Part shown: one piece after another, positions 33,024 to 42,461 of the stretch
Layout: each line of letters begins with the position of its first letter
Position numbering within the stretch: position 1 is the stretch's first letter
Origin: Phytophthora hibernalis
Taxonomy: Eukaryota > Oomycota > Peronosporomycetes > Peronosporales > Peronosporaceae
Direction: 5' to 3'
DNA length: 64,000 nucleotides
Assembly: GCA_012656075.1 (NCBI GenBank)
Contig: JAAKBF010000058.1
Location: forward strand, 62,001-126,000
Made by a program: the position numbers and the translations under genes
The notes under the pieces: model-generated
Seen by the model: only the letters and a program-made list of their open reading frames with translations
Told to the model about the DNA's origin: nothing
Databases searched by the model: none

Positions 33024-35187
33024 TTAGCGCTCAACGACGATTGCTACAACGCTGAGTCCCAGCACGGTAAAGAGGACAGCCAAGATCTTGAGTGTGAAGA
33101 CCCGGAAGTCGAGCTGCTCCACTTCGCCTCCGCTGTCCTTGTCTTCCACGAGGCCCACGCCGTGGTCGTAGTGCAGCGGGATGAAGTCTACGCGACGGAA
33201 ACCCTGCGTGTTGCGCAGGTGCTCGTTCTCGAGCCGGAAGAAACTCAAAAGGTTCGGCGGAACAGCTCGAGCACCATCGTGAAAGGCTGCAGATACAGAG
33301 GCAGCCACCGAGCAGCACCGCGCGGCGGAATGAGCGTCAGCGTCCACGCAAAACGCAGGAACAAGTCCGCTACGATGGCGGCGTAGTAGACCCACTTGCG
33401 AGAGAACATTTGCGAGTCGCCCAGGAACTTGAATTGAGGCCGGCCGAGGCCCCAGTCCATCGTCACATCCCAGACCCACGTGTACAGCGAACTCGCCGTG
33501 AACAGGAACAGCCACGCGACCACAAACATGCGTACCTGCGACGAGTTGTTGTCGCTGTGCAGAGGGTGAAAGAGGCCAAACAGCACAACCACCTGCGTGA
33601 GTGCGTACTTGGCAGCATTGGGCAAGTGCGGCCACCACGTTTTCGTGTCGTAGACGCGGCGCAAATTCTGCAGGAAGCGCCACCACAGTGGCAGCGCACA
33701 CACTAACGGCACCACAACGTTCACGTAGTACACATTGTCAGCACAGGTCGGTTCATCCGGGTCCAGTGCAGTCGGCAAGTCGAGCATGCCATCCCCAACC
33801 GGAACAATGTCTTTGCGCAAAAACTCCTTCGTGGCGAAGAAGCAGACCGACCAGCTGACGTCCTGCGTAACCTTGACCGTACTTGTGAGGTAGTCTCCAA
33901 CGAAAGTGTGAAAGAACGATACAGGATACAGCGGAGACCACACGACTTCCCACACCGTCCGAAGCATTCCAATCTGTTGGCCCCACGGACGGATAGCGTA
34001 GAAGTAGAAAGTGTACAAGAACAGCGCCAGCGGATAGTAGCCGCGGTGCAGCAGTTCCTCCGGGAAGTAGCCATTCACGACCTTGTAGTAGAGCAGCACA
34101 TTCGCCAGGAACACGATGGTCATGTTCGTGGCATCACTAAAAACCTGCGGATACGACTGTGCTCGCCGCGGGTTCAACTCGAAAATGTAGCGGTAGTTGA
34201 TCCTTGCAGCCCGCCAGACGTAAAGCGACAGCCCCACCAGCCAGTGCAGCAGCAATAGACAACCAATGCCGCGGTACACGGGGTAGGCCCGTGTGCGTAC
34301 AAGGTCGATAAGATGGCTCTCACGTCCATTATGGAACGTCGGGACCACGAGAGAGTCCCAGCACACCCAGATGAGCAGGATGAGACAGGAGCCGGCCTTG
34401 ATGCCGAGATAAATATGCCCCCAATTCACAAAGTCCTCCTTCTTGGTCATGAGCGTCGCCACTGCAACCGTCGAGTTGCCGTCGCAGTACCAGTCAGCGA
34501 AGGACCTCTCAACCTGCTCCCGCAGCTGCAAGCACAGTTGGGCCTGAGCGAACTCGAGCGTCTGCAGCTTGTTCTTCTGCTGCTCCCGCTGGTCCGCCGG
34601 GAAGCTGGCGATCTTGTCGTAGCGCTTGATAATCTTGACAAAACCAGTATAATTAAGTAGCGCGAAGTTGTGCAGCAGGTTCAGTAGTCGATGCAGTTCG
34701 ACTAGCGAGTTCTTGAGCGAGTCCTGAGCTGTAGCAGGAGCGTCTTCTCGGTGCTGGGCCTTCAGATGCTTCAGTTGTTCAGCCAATTGTGCTGCGTGTC
34801 GCCCATAGGCACTCTCCACCTTACTGTACTCGTATTCCAGCGCCTCCTCGAAGGCCACAGGCGCAGAGAGAAGCGACTGTAGCTGCTCGGACTCGGCTGA
34901 TGACGGCGGAGACCCCGAGAGCCGCAAAAACGCGATTTTGTGGCCGATCTTCTTGGCTAATTGCGCGCTGCTGCCCGTGGTCATGGGGCGCCACTGGTGG
35001 CTGCTGAGAGCGTTGGCTTCCATGTCCTCAGGGGTGATCGCACCTCCAGCGTGGAGCTGGAGGCGGCAGCCAACGCTGCTTCGATCTGCTGCTGTCGCTC
35101 CAGCAGCCGCTTGAGGCCGTCGTAGTCCAGATAGTCGCCGCGCCACTCGGCCACGACATTGTCTCGCAGCCGCAGACTGAAGTGCAT
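33024..35187 (-). CDS. XPR1: XPR1/SYG1-type SPX-EXS phosphate transporter
   Basis: The start MHFSLRLRDNVVAEWRGDYL (35187) is the SPX N-terminus; further SPX helices contain LLNLLHNFALLNYTGFVKII and KRYDKI, the phosphate/inositol-polyphosphate sensing surface. Several transmembrane helices follow from about 34440, then the EXS domain with WRFLQNLRRVYDTKTWWPHL, WDVTMDWGLGRP and LELFRRTF...SFFRLENEHL. The family exports phosphate and is regulated by pyrophosphate-inositols bound to SPX. Two one-base deletions divide the frame: near the G-run 35031-35034 (SPX helix 1 to the rest), and in the A-run 33247-33250, without which the frame would stop just before SFFRLENEHL. A final hydrophobic segment precedes the stop at 33024. 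Confidence 0.88.
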
Positions 35188-35580
35188 CGTGCCGGAGGTG
35201 AGGATCCACTTGTGGCAAGTTACTGACGTTGTCGTGCAGTCTGCCACTGCTTGCGGCTGGATCTGATTAGCCTCTCAAATGCGGCGCGGAACTTGACGTG
35301 GCTTTGAAAGGCCAATGGTCTAGTCGAACGGCAACGGCGTGGCCGGTGTTTTAGACAGCGGTCGACGTATTTTACACTTGACGTTTGTATTAAAGTGAAA
35401 CACCTACCCCGTATGGTAGTGGGGTCGCACTAAAACCGCAACCTGCCTAGCAAAGGCAACATAGGAACACCGCCAAGACAACAAGTTGTTGTTGCAACTT
35501 GTCAGCAACATCATTGTCACTACGATACGTGTATGCATGCATACTTAGACTTGGAGCTCGGGATCTCTACAAAGTTGAGG

Positions 35581-36210
35581 CTACTTCCGTAGTGCCGCGA
35601 GCCGCATGGACAGATCGTCCTGCGACTTTTTCTCGCGAGCAGCTTCCGTCGTGGGCAGTTCCGTGCCCACGAGTCCGGCCGAGTCCAGCTGCCCTGCGAC
35701 TTTGAGTCCGTTTTCGTCCGCGACCATCTGAATGAGGTCGTCCACCTGATCTGCAGGCGTCGAGAGCGACGTGCCGCTGCTCATGGCGCCTTCCATGTAG
35801 GCGGAGCGCACGTCCATGTCCTCAAAGTGCTTCTCGAACTGGTCCATAGTTTGCGAGATCTTCTCCACGTTCATAGACTCCATGACCGTGTCCATGCCCT
35901 TGACCACCCCGCTCATGTTGGCCTTAAGTTGCCCCATGCTGATGGCCGTCTGTACGCGCGCCGCCACGGCGTCCATGCGCGAGGCCAACTGCAAGTAGCT
36001 CAGCGCCTGGTTCTTCTCACGGATCACGTTCTGCGCGTAGATCTTGGCGCCCTCCATGTTGCCCTGCTCGATAGCCTTCTTCAGCTTGGTCTTCTGCGCC
36101 ACCTGGTTCTTCTCGCACTTCTTGGCGTTGCGCAGCAGCGTCTTGGCCGTGAACTTCATGTTGAACAGCTCGTCTTCGAGCTTGTTCTTGCGCGAGAAGA
36201 TGTTCATCAT
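35581..36210 (-). CDS. CHMP1: ESCRT-III subunit CHMP1 (DID2/VPS46)
   Basis: A 209-residue intact single-exon protein. The basic N-terminal half (FNMKFTAKTLLRNAKKCEKN, KKAIEQGNMEGAKIYAQNVI) and acidic C-terminal half (MDQFEKHFEDMDVRSAYMEG) have the Snf7-fold layout. The C-terminus DDLSMRLAALRK is a clear MIM1 motif, (D/E)xxLxxRLxxL(K/R), which binds the VPS4 MIT domain. CHMP1 acts late in multivesicular-body formation, cytokinesis and nuclear envelope sealing. The double ATG at 36210 is the natural start. No lesion. Confidence 0.93.
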   Translation of the reverse strand: MMNIFSRKNKLEDELFNMKFTAKTLLRNAKKCEKNQVAQKTKLKKAIEQGNMEGAKIYAQNVIREKNQALSYLQLASRMDAVAARVQTAISMGQLKANMSGVVKGMDTVMESMNVEKISQTMDQFEKHFEDMDVRSAYMEGAMSSGTSLSTPADQVDDLIQMVADENGLKVAGQLDSAGLVGTELPTTEAAREKKSQDDLSMRLAALRK

Positions 36211-36497
36211 GCTGCTTGACGTCTATGACCTCTGGCTACGTAATGAGCGCTCACCTTGCCTTCCTCGTGCGGAATGGATTTTGTTAGGCAACGTAAGCTC
36301 GGAATGGTGAGGTTATGTTGCGGAGATGTTCTTTAGAAATCCTGAAGTTGCTATAAGGAACTTCAAGAAGAAAGGACGGATTTCGTTTAGGGCTAGACTT
36401 CTCTTCCACACTTCTCACAAATTGAGGGGCATGGTCCTCGAGAGCCCGCAGAAGTCGCTTTGTACGGCCCAGTAACATCAGCCCCTGCGCCAGCAAG

Positions 36498-36700
36498 CTA
36501 CTCGCGCAGTGGAGGGCTGCCGCGCTGGCCGGTGCCGCCGTTGTAGCCCGCGATGTACGCGTTGGCTTCGGCGTGCGATGGTGCTGGTTGTTGGAGTACC
36601 TGTTGGTCTGCGCCTTGGCCGAATCCCACGACTTGTAGACGCCCGTCTCGCGCCCGTTGGCCACCGCGTAGTATCCTCCTTTTCCTTCTCCCTTTGGCAT
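36498..36700 (-). CDS. small protein with RNase H1 N-terminal (viroplasmin-like) hybrid-binding domain
   Basis: Starting MPKGEGKGGYYAVANGRETG (36700), the peptide matches the RNA:DNA-hybrid-binding domain found at the N-terminus of RNase H1: YYAVANGRETGVYKSWDSAK, then AEANAYIAGYNGG, the conserved (E)AxAFIxGY element. The two parts are in different frames separated by a one-base shift near 36565-36590. The whole protein would be only about 65 residues, with no catalytic RNase H domain following before the stop at 36498. It may be a stand-alone hybrid-binding protein or a truncated copy. The open frame upstream to 36865 has no similarity I can see. Confidence 0.6.
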
Positions 36701-37533
36701 GCTCACTTGGATCTCTAGCTTGGTTTCTTCTTGGTCCACTTGCGCCCTCGCCTGGAAATTGGAAAGTGAGCCCCAAGGACGGAAGTCGCCTGCAATTCTA
36801 TACATGTACCGTGATTGGCCAGATCTCAATAAACCTTGCTGTTGCAAGGACTTCCAGCGCAACAAGAGCTACGCAGCTCTAGCAATGTGCTGTTAGATCG
36901 CAAGTGATTCTCATATCACAGCGATAGGATAACTCACAGCCTCCGCCGCAAAAAGTGCAAGTCACTACAGTACAACGTGGTGCGCATTGGTGTCCGTCCG
37001 AACATCTATGAGGACCACCAACTTGGTGACCAAGATCTTCAGCCGTGCTGCACGCAACCATCTTTGCTGACGAGAGTCGTGTCAAAACTGGGACACAGAC
37101 TATCAGTGTTTCGGTCTGTCCCCCGAAGGCAAGCAAGTCGTTTGAATCAACATACATTGTCGGCGCCGCTGTCAACGCGACGACAGTAGTACATGTAGAC
37201 GAACGCAGGTTGCGCGTATATCGCGCTGAGTCACAGTCTGTCAGCCTCACAAAGAAAGCTGCCGCTGCCAATCCAATCAAGTCGAGGACGCAAGAATCAG
37301 GCAAGATATTCGACTCCTCGCGCGATCCCGATTCAGGCTGCGCGCATCAGCTGCAGCGCGAATGGCTACATTTTGTCGTACTTAACCGAAGCTGAATGCG
37401 TGCGAAAAGGTGATAGGGTCGACGCGCCGTGCGTGGCTTCAACTTGAGGGTCGTTACCGGTACCGGTATGCGCCATTTCGACGCTCACTCTTCAATCCGC
37501 CGCCTCCTCACCACGCCTTCCTCGCAACGCACC
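36701..37533. other. intergenic stretch without recognised gene
   Basis: Only short, mutually overlapping open frames occur on both strands (for example 37045-37395 plus and 36879-37304 minus), none with motifs. An in-frame extension of the PNP reading frame covers 37429-37533 and may be part of that gene (possible targeting peptide MRHFDAHSSIRRLL from 37468). Confidence 0.4.
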
Positions 37534-38593
37534 ATGATGAACGATCTCAAGCCCACGCCGGAGTCTCTACCGCTGTCGCTGCCCGCCCACGTGACCCGGC
37601 AGCACCACAGCCATAGCGTAGACGGCAACAGCCCGCGCGCCAACTCGACGGTGAGCACAGTCGCCTCTCTCGCCGCTAGCAAAGACGGAGGCACTTTGCA
37701 CCACGTGCGTCGCCTCTCCACGGGTCAAATGGCCGATGAGGCCGTGCCCAGGAGCGCATCGACGTCATCAACGACTTCCTGCAAGAACGCGTCACCACCA
37801 AGCCCCTCATTGGCGTCGTCTGCGGCTCCGGACTCGGTGGACTAAGCAAGTGCCTCTCCAACCAAGAAGTTATCAAGTACGAAGATATCCCGCTGTTCCC
37901 ACGGTCCACCGTCGAAGGCCACGCCGGAGAACTCGTCTTTGGTGACCTGGACGGCGTCCGCGTCGTGTGTATGCGTGGCCGCTTTCACTGCTACGAGGGC
38001 TACGAAATGCGCGAGACGGCGTTGCCCATTCGCGTCATGTACCTGCTGGGCATCAAGTATCTGCTGGTGACCAACGCAGCAGGCGGTTTGAACCCGGACT
38101 TCAACGTCGGAGACCTGATGATTTTGAACGACCACCTGAATATGCCTGGTTTGTCGGGTCACCACCCGCTGATCGGGCCAAATGATTCTCGTTTTGGCGC
38201 TCGCTTCACTCCGCTTTCAAACTGTTACGACAAGAAACTTCAGGATCTGGCCGTTAATGTGGCCGAGAAGCTTGGCTTGGCACACAAAGTCCGCAAGGGG
38301 TGTACTGCTTTGTGTCGGGACCCACGTACGAGACGCCGACGGAGTGCCGTTTCCTCAGACTGGTGGGGAGTGACGCCGTCGGCATGAGCACCGTGCCCGA
38401 GGTTATCGTGGCGGCTCACTGCGGGCTGAAAGTCATCGGCTTGTCGCTGATCACCAACAAGGCGCTCTTCCTGGAGGAGCGCGAGGCCGCTTCTCACAAC
38501 GAAGTTCTCGAGACCGTTCAGGCCACGCAGCACGACATTGAAACGTACGTGCGAGACCTGATCGCAGCCATCGGCCAGCAGCATCACGCATAG
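37534..38593 (+). CDS. PNP: purine nucleoside phosphorylase
   Basis: Catalyses phosphorolysis of purine nucleosides for purine salvage. Signatures of the trimeric PNP family are present: GVVCGSGLGGL (phosphate-binding loop), STVEGHAGELVFGDL, MRGRFHCYEGYEM, LLVTNAAGGLNPDFNVGDLM, LNDHLNMPGLSG, YCFVSGPTYETPTE and GMSTVPEVIVAAHCGLKVIG. The frame needs one restored base at 37747-37749 (CCC) and one at 38297-38300 (GGGG); both are homopolymers inside conserved sequence. Before the catalytic domain is a Ser/Thr/His-rich extension of about 70 residues. ATG 37534 has a good context (ACCATGATG); 37468 would add a possible mitochondrial presequence. A truncated second copy lies 570 bp downstream. Confidence 0.88.
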
Positions 38594-38636
38594 AGCGGCG
38601 CCAGTCTTTATAAATTATAAGTCTGCTAGCTTCGTG

Positions 38637-38895
38637 CTAACTGAAATAAAATTCAGTAGATGTCATCTGCGTGTTGTTAAACAAGTCACAGCACAAGACC
38701 GCCACGACACGCTCCCGGCGGTCCATTGTTGGAACTCCCAGCCGAACACGCCAACGTTGGGCGTTCTTGGCGAGCGAGCTGTCCTCGACCTTAGTGAAGA
38801 CCTCCACCAGCCGCCGGGCTGGTAGCCGGTCGAGTGTGGTCACCTGCAGCTTCTTAAACACGACGCCGTTGCTCTCGTATGCGAGGGAGCCCGCC
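38637..38895 (-). pseudogene. fragment of a VDAC (porin) gene
   Basis: The minus strand encodes FKKLQVTTLDRLPARR, VEVFTKVEDSSLAKNAQRWR, closely matching FKKLQVTTHGRLVSEAELPN, VFTKGLKLTAKVEDGSLAKN of the intact VDAC gene at 58935-59783 in this same window. At DNA level the match covers about 38750-38890 against about 59455-59610, with a deletion of about 20 bp and scattered substitutions. No start, no other VDAC exon and no beta-barrel remainder are present, so this is a captured or duplicated piece only. Confidence 0.75.
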
Positions 38896-38914
38896 TTTGC
38901 TTCTGCGCGAGGCT

Positions 38915-39017
38915 CTAGAAGCCGGACTATATTTGTGTTTTTCTAAATTTAAAATATGACTGAAGCCATGTACTCAAATATAGTCTGGTTTCTAGATTTT
39001 GAGTAGATGGCTTCAGT
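38915..39017. repeat. two interleaved inverted repeats (order A-B-A'-B')
   Basis: Arm A (38915-38935) is the reverse complement of A' (38975-38995) at 19 of 21 positions. Arm B (38959-38978) is the reverse complement of B' (38998-39017) at 19 of 20. The arms alternate, so both hairpins can only form together as a pseudoknot-like fold, or as alternative structures. The DNA is AT-rich. It sits between the VDAC fragment and the PNP fragment and could be a terminus of a small transposable element. Confidence 0.65.
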
Positions 39018-39081
39018 TTTTGGGCATCCTGTGCAGAGAATTTGGGCCATAGTATTTTTCCCCTTAAAAATATTAGTTATA

Positions 39082-39126
39082 TAGTATTTTTATAAAAATA
39101 CTAAAACCCAAATATCGATATTTGGG
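39082..39126. repeat. two perfect AT-rich palindromes
   Basis: Positions 39082-39103 (core AGTATTTTTATAAAAATACT) form a perfect 22-bp palindrome and 39107-39126 (CCCAAATATCGATATTTGGG) a perfect 20-bp palindrome, three bases apart. The phrase TTTGGG(C) recurs several times between 39016 and 39160. This could be cruciform-forming element DNA; no gene is present in 38940-39160. Confidence 0.75.
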
Positions 39127-39159
39127 CTTAGATATCGGTATTTGGCATCGATTTTTGGG

Positions 39160-39670
39160 CCTGCAGAGTCTGCCAACCTGATGATCTTGAACGACCACCT
39201 GAATATGCCTGGTTTGTCGGGTCACCACTCTCTGATCGGGCCAAACGACTCTCGCTTTGGTGATCGTTTTACACCTCTGACCAACTGCTATGACGAAAAG
39301 TTGCAGGACTTGGTTTACAGTGTAGCAGAACAGCTTGGTTTAGCGCACAAGGTTCGACGAGTCGTGTACTGTTTTGTCTCCGGGCCAACGTACGAGACCC
39401 CGAGAGAGGCTCGCTACCTAAGGCTTGTTGGCTGCGATCTTGTCGGCATGAGCACGATTCCTGAAGCGATCGTGGCTGCGCACTGTGGACTTAAGACTAT
39501 CGGACTGTCCGTCATCACATCTTTTCCCTGGAGAAAAAGGATCACCAGCATGCCATGAAGAAGTAATTGAGACCATCGAGGCCGCACAGAAAGACATTCA
39601 GGCGTTTGTGCGAGATCTGATCGCTGCCGTCGGCAAGAGTCACGCATTGAAGACTAAAGCTATAGGTTAG
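39160..39670 (+). pseudogene. 5-prime-truncated second copy of purine nucleoside phosphorylase
   Basis: From about 39175 the sequence is strongly similar to the PNP gene at 38110-38590: LMILNDHLNMPGLSGHH, IGPNDSRFG, YCFVSGPTYETPREAR, GMSTIPEAIVAAHCGLKTIG and, in a second frame, EVIETIEAAQKDIQAFVRDL. The N-terminal half, including the phosphate-binding loop, is absent, because the similarity begins abruptly after AT-rich DNA. A deletion of several codons and a frame change lie near 39520-39545. Substitutions are mostly at third positions, so the copy was under selection before truncation, or derives from a paralogue. Confidence 0.8.
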
Positions 39671-39981
39671 ATGTATTGCCAACTCAACCTTTCGGGTTGT
39701 CAGAGACCGAATGAACACAATAGACTACATGCAGACAACAAACTTGTTTTGAAGAATATTTTTCTTCGTTGATGCTCTACCCAGTGGTAGCTATCGAGCG
39801 CCTCAATCGCTTCATACTGACAAGGCTACTCGCAGTGTACAGTACGGATGAATTGACATACATCGGTTTTCGTTATCCTGCGCTCTATAGGTGGTTCCCC
39901 ACTATTCCTTTACTGATCAAAGGGCTGTCAAATGAAGTCCACAGGCCGAAAAAATCGCCTTGTTGGTACTTGCTGCCTCAC
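39671..39981. other. short intergenic stretch between PNP remnant and WDR44-like gene
   Basis: No coding motif. The open frame 39769-40170 on the plus strand overlaps the last exon of the minus-strand WD40 gene and looks like chance. Confidence 0.4.
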
Positions 39982-42385
39982 TTACACGTTCTTCACAGAC
40001 CGCTCGAAAAACTTGATGCATCCATCATAACTTGCACTCACAATCAGTCCTGTGCAAGCGTTCGTATTCACATCGTCGCTCGCCTCAAGCTTGGACTTCA
40101 CCATGGCAAAGGTGCTTGCAGGGGCGAACAATGCAACAGTGACTATGCCATTCGGTGGCTCAGCAGCTGAACACAAAAGAAAACAGTGAGAACTTACCGG
40201 CAAAGAAGCCTTGAGTCGGTAAAATATGTTGTGCCTCACCCGTGAAAAACTCGTATGAGGAGTTACGATCCTGCTTGTTGCTTTTTACAATGCTCATAGA
40301 TCGGAGGTATCTGAGAAATCGACAATACGTTAGGTAGGAAGATACACCATTTAACTCACAGCTGCGAGCAAACCTTGCTTTGTTCCAAACGTAGACTGAA
40401 CCATTCTCGGATCCACAAATGACGAAATCTCCGTCTTGGCTAATGTCACGATAATGAAATTTCAGTGAAAGGCCAACCGTGCATCCATCACGAAGCCATT
40501 TATTCGTACCTGAATCGTCCCTTGATTTGAAGGTGCCCGTTGACGAGGCCTTTGTACTTGCATATTCTCGAGTAATTGTCCACCGAGAACAGTCTCATCC
40601 GCGAATCGTTCGTGCTGACCAAGAAATACCTCCTCTGGATCGAACTCGATACCAGTAACTTTACGCCCCTTTCTCATTGACCCGCGGCTGTTTCGACACT
40701 CGATTTGAGTGTAATAGTTCATCTGTTGGTGCGAGTTGACTTGGTAGAAGATGCATTGGCCATTCAGCAAACCAACAATGGCTCGTGTACCGCTCGGGTT
40801 AAAACTGGCAGCAGTGATCATCACGGGTGTTTGAACGTAGGAAACCACGCAGCCGTCCGGAATATCCCAAACGCGGGCCTTATTGTCGAAACACCCAGAT
40901 AAGAAGTATCGGTCCTCCTGTGTTTTGCAAGTACAGATTTCTTTGTCAACACAAAGTTTGTGAGATTGGCGATAGACGTCCAACAAACCTTTGGATGAAA
41001 ATCTACTGCCGGTACGCTATCCGGGTGATGAAAAACATGCAAGCAGTCTTCACGTGAAATGTGCCACAGTCGAACTGTCTGGAACGACAACAAAACAACT
41101 TCTGTCAGCTCGTAATGTCAATCATGCATGGCTACAGTAGTAGTAAACCTTGTCCATGGACGCAGAGAGGATAAAATTGCTGCGGCTCCAGGATACATCG
41201 ACGATCGGCATTGTATGACCCTGGGGAAGCGAAACCAACAGTCAGTGGGGGCATATTTGTACGTCTTGAGGCATGGAGTTAACCTTCATATTCGCCGACC
41301 CACCTGGTAAGACCGTTCAGGTTCAGCATCGATAATCTGTTTCTCCTCGCTCTCCCTTGACACTTGTGCGTCTTCTTCAGAGCTGATCTGAACCTTCCAA
41401 ACGCGCAAGACGGCATCTTGCCCTCCAGAAACAAGGCGAGCACCGTCATGGCTGAACTTCATGGTCCAAATGGTTCCCGTGTGCTTGGATAACGTTTGTG
41501 CTAAACATAAATCGTCGAGGTCTCGTTTTTCTTTCTTGCACGAAGTCACCTATATGCAAAGTTTTACATGATCAGCATACTGCCTCTCGGCAGCAAGAGC
41601 AACACACACGAGAAAAGCAAGATGCAGTACCGGAATGTGGTTCCTTTTCGTCGGTTCTTTCGCCTTGGACTTCATCGGAAACCTGGCCATGATCTTCGTC
41701 AGCGAAGGTCGTCTAGGCTTGGCCCTTTTGATCTGTTCACAGACAAGATTTTCAGTAAGCACCTTTCATAATTTAAGTGTTGCAGTTCTATTGCTGACAC
41801 CTCTTCTTCTTGTGGGACAACAAAATCATTGGGGAAAATCGAGTACGAGTCTGCCGGTAAGCTACCGAGGTCCCGGATGTCAAATACCTCGCCCGTATCC
41901 TTGTTCTTCACAATGTACTTGCTGTCGTCTGCGTCGGGACCTCCCGATGTCTGATTCGTGGCGGTATTCAAGGCTCCCACTGAATAATACATGCGTCAGC
42001 ATCACATCTGAGCCTGGTAGACTACCTTCAACGCACCTGCCGAGGCCTGTCTTGAAGCGTCTGCATCCACGTCTTCGTGGGCGTCGTAAAACTATAAAAT
42101 GCAGTCTAAAGTCAGTCTCATTCTCTGGATATTGGAGACTAATACTATCACGCACATCTTCATCCGACATCAGTCCGCTGTCCTCGTGTCTGGAGGCGCG
42201 TGCGTGCTCCGAGCGCGTCGACGTCGACGTTGCGGGGTTGGAGCAGGTGGCGCCATGCTTCCGGTGGCTCTGCTGCTTCCAGATACTCGAGCTTCCGCCG
42301 TCTCCATATTCCTGCAGTTTCCCGCTTTTAGTGGCAGGCAAGTTGGGCGTCTCGTCTCTATAAATAACTTCAACATGGAGACCAT
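39982..42385 (-). CDS. WD40-repeat protein, WDR44-like (Rab11-binding family)
   Basis: About ten exons separated by 60-85-nt introns. In order: an Asp/Ser-rich N-terminus, SKYIVKNKDTGEVFDIRDLG (about 41930), ENLVCEQIKRAKPRRPSLTK, then WD repeats TIWTMKFSHDGARLVSGGQD, IVDVSWSRSNFILSASMDK, TVRLWHISREDCLHVFHHPD, RYFLSGCFDNKARVWDIPD, YYTQIECRNSRGSMRKGRKV, YFLVSTNDSRMRLFSVDN, DFVICGSENGSVYVWNK, ending SASYDGCIKFFERSVKNV (stop 39982). NSRGS..KGRKVTGIE is a WDR44 hallmark. WDR44 binds RAB11 and modulates membrane tubules and ciliogenesis. Frame slips are needed near 42340, 41775 and 40645. The start is uncertain (ATG 42385 or 42376). It is divergent from SPAG1-like with about 77 bp between starts. 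Confidence 0.78.
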
Positions 42386-42461
42386 CACTCTGGAAGTTGA
42401 AGCGGCGCCTTTCTGGAAGATCCGCATTTCGGATTTTGCGTCTTGACGCACAGGAAACAGG

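Noticed and set aside
36879..37395. Overlapping frames between the RNase H1-like gene and PNP
   Set aside because: Frames on both strands with no motifs and no splice-consistent structure; left as intergenic.
41775..41810. 30-nt intron in the WDR44-like gene
   Set aside because: The GT...AG pair near 41775 would give an intron far shorter than the 60-90 nt seen elsewhere; a one-base slip explains the frame change better.
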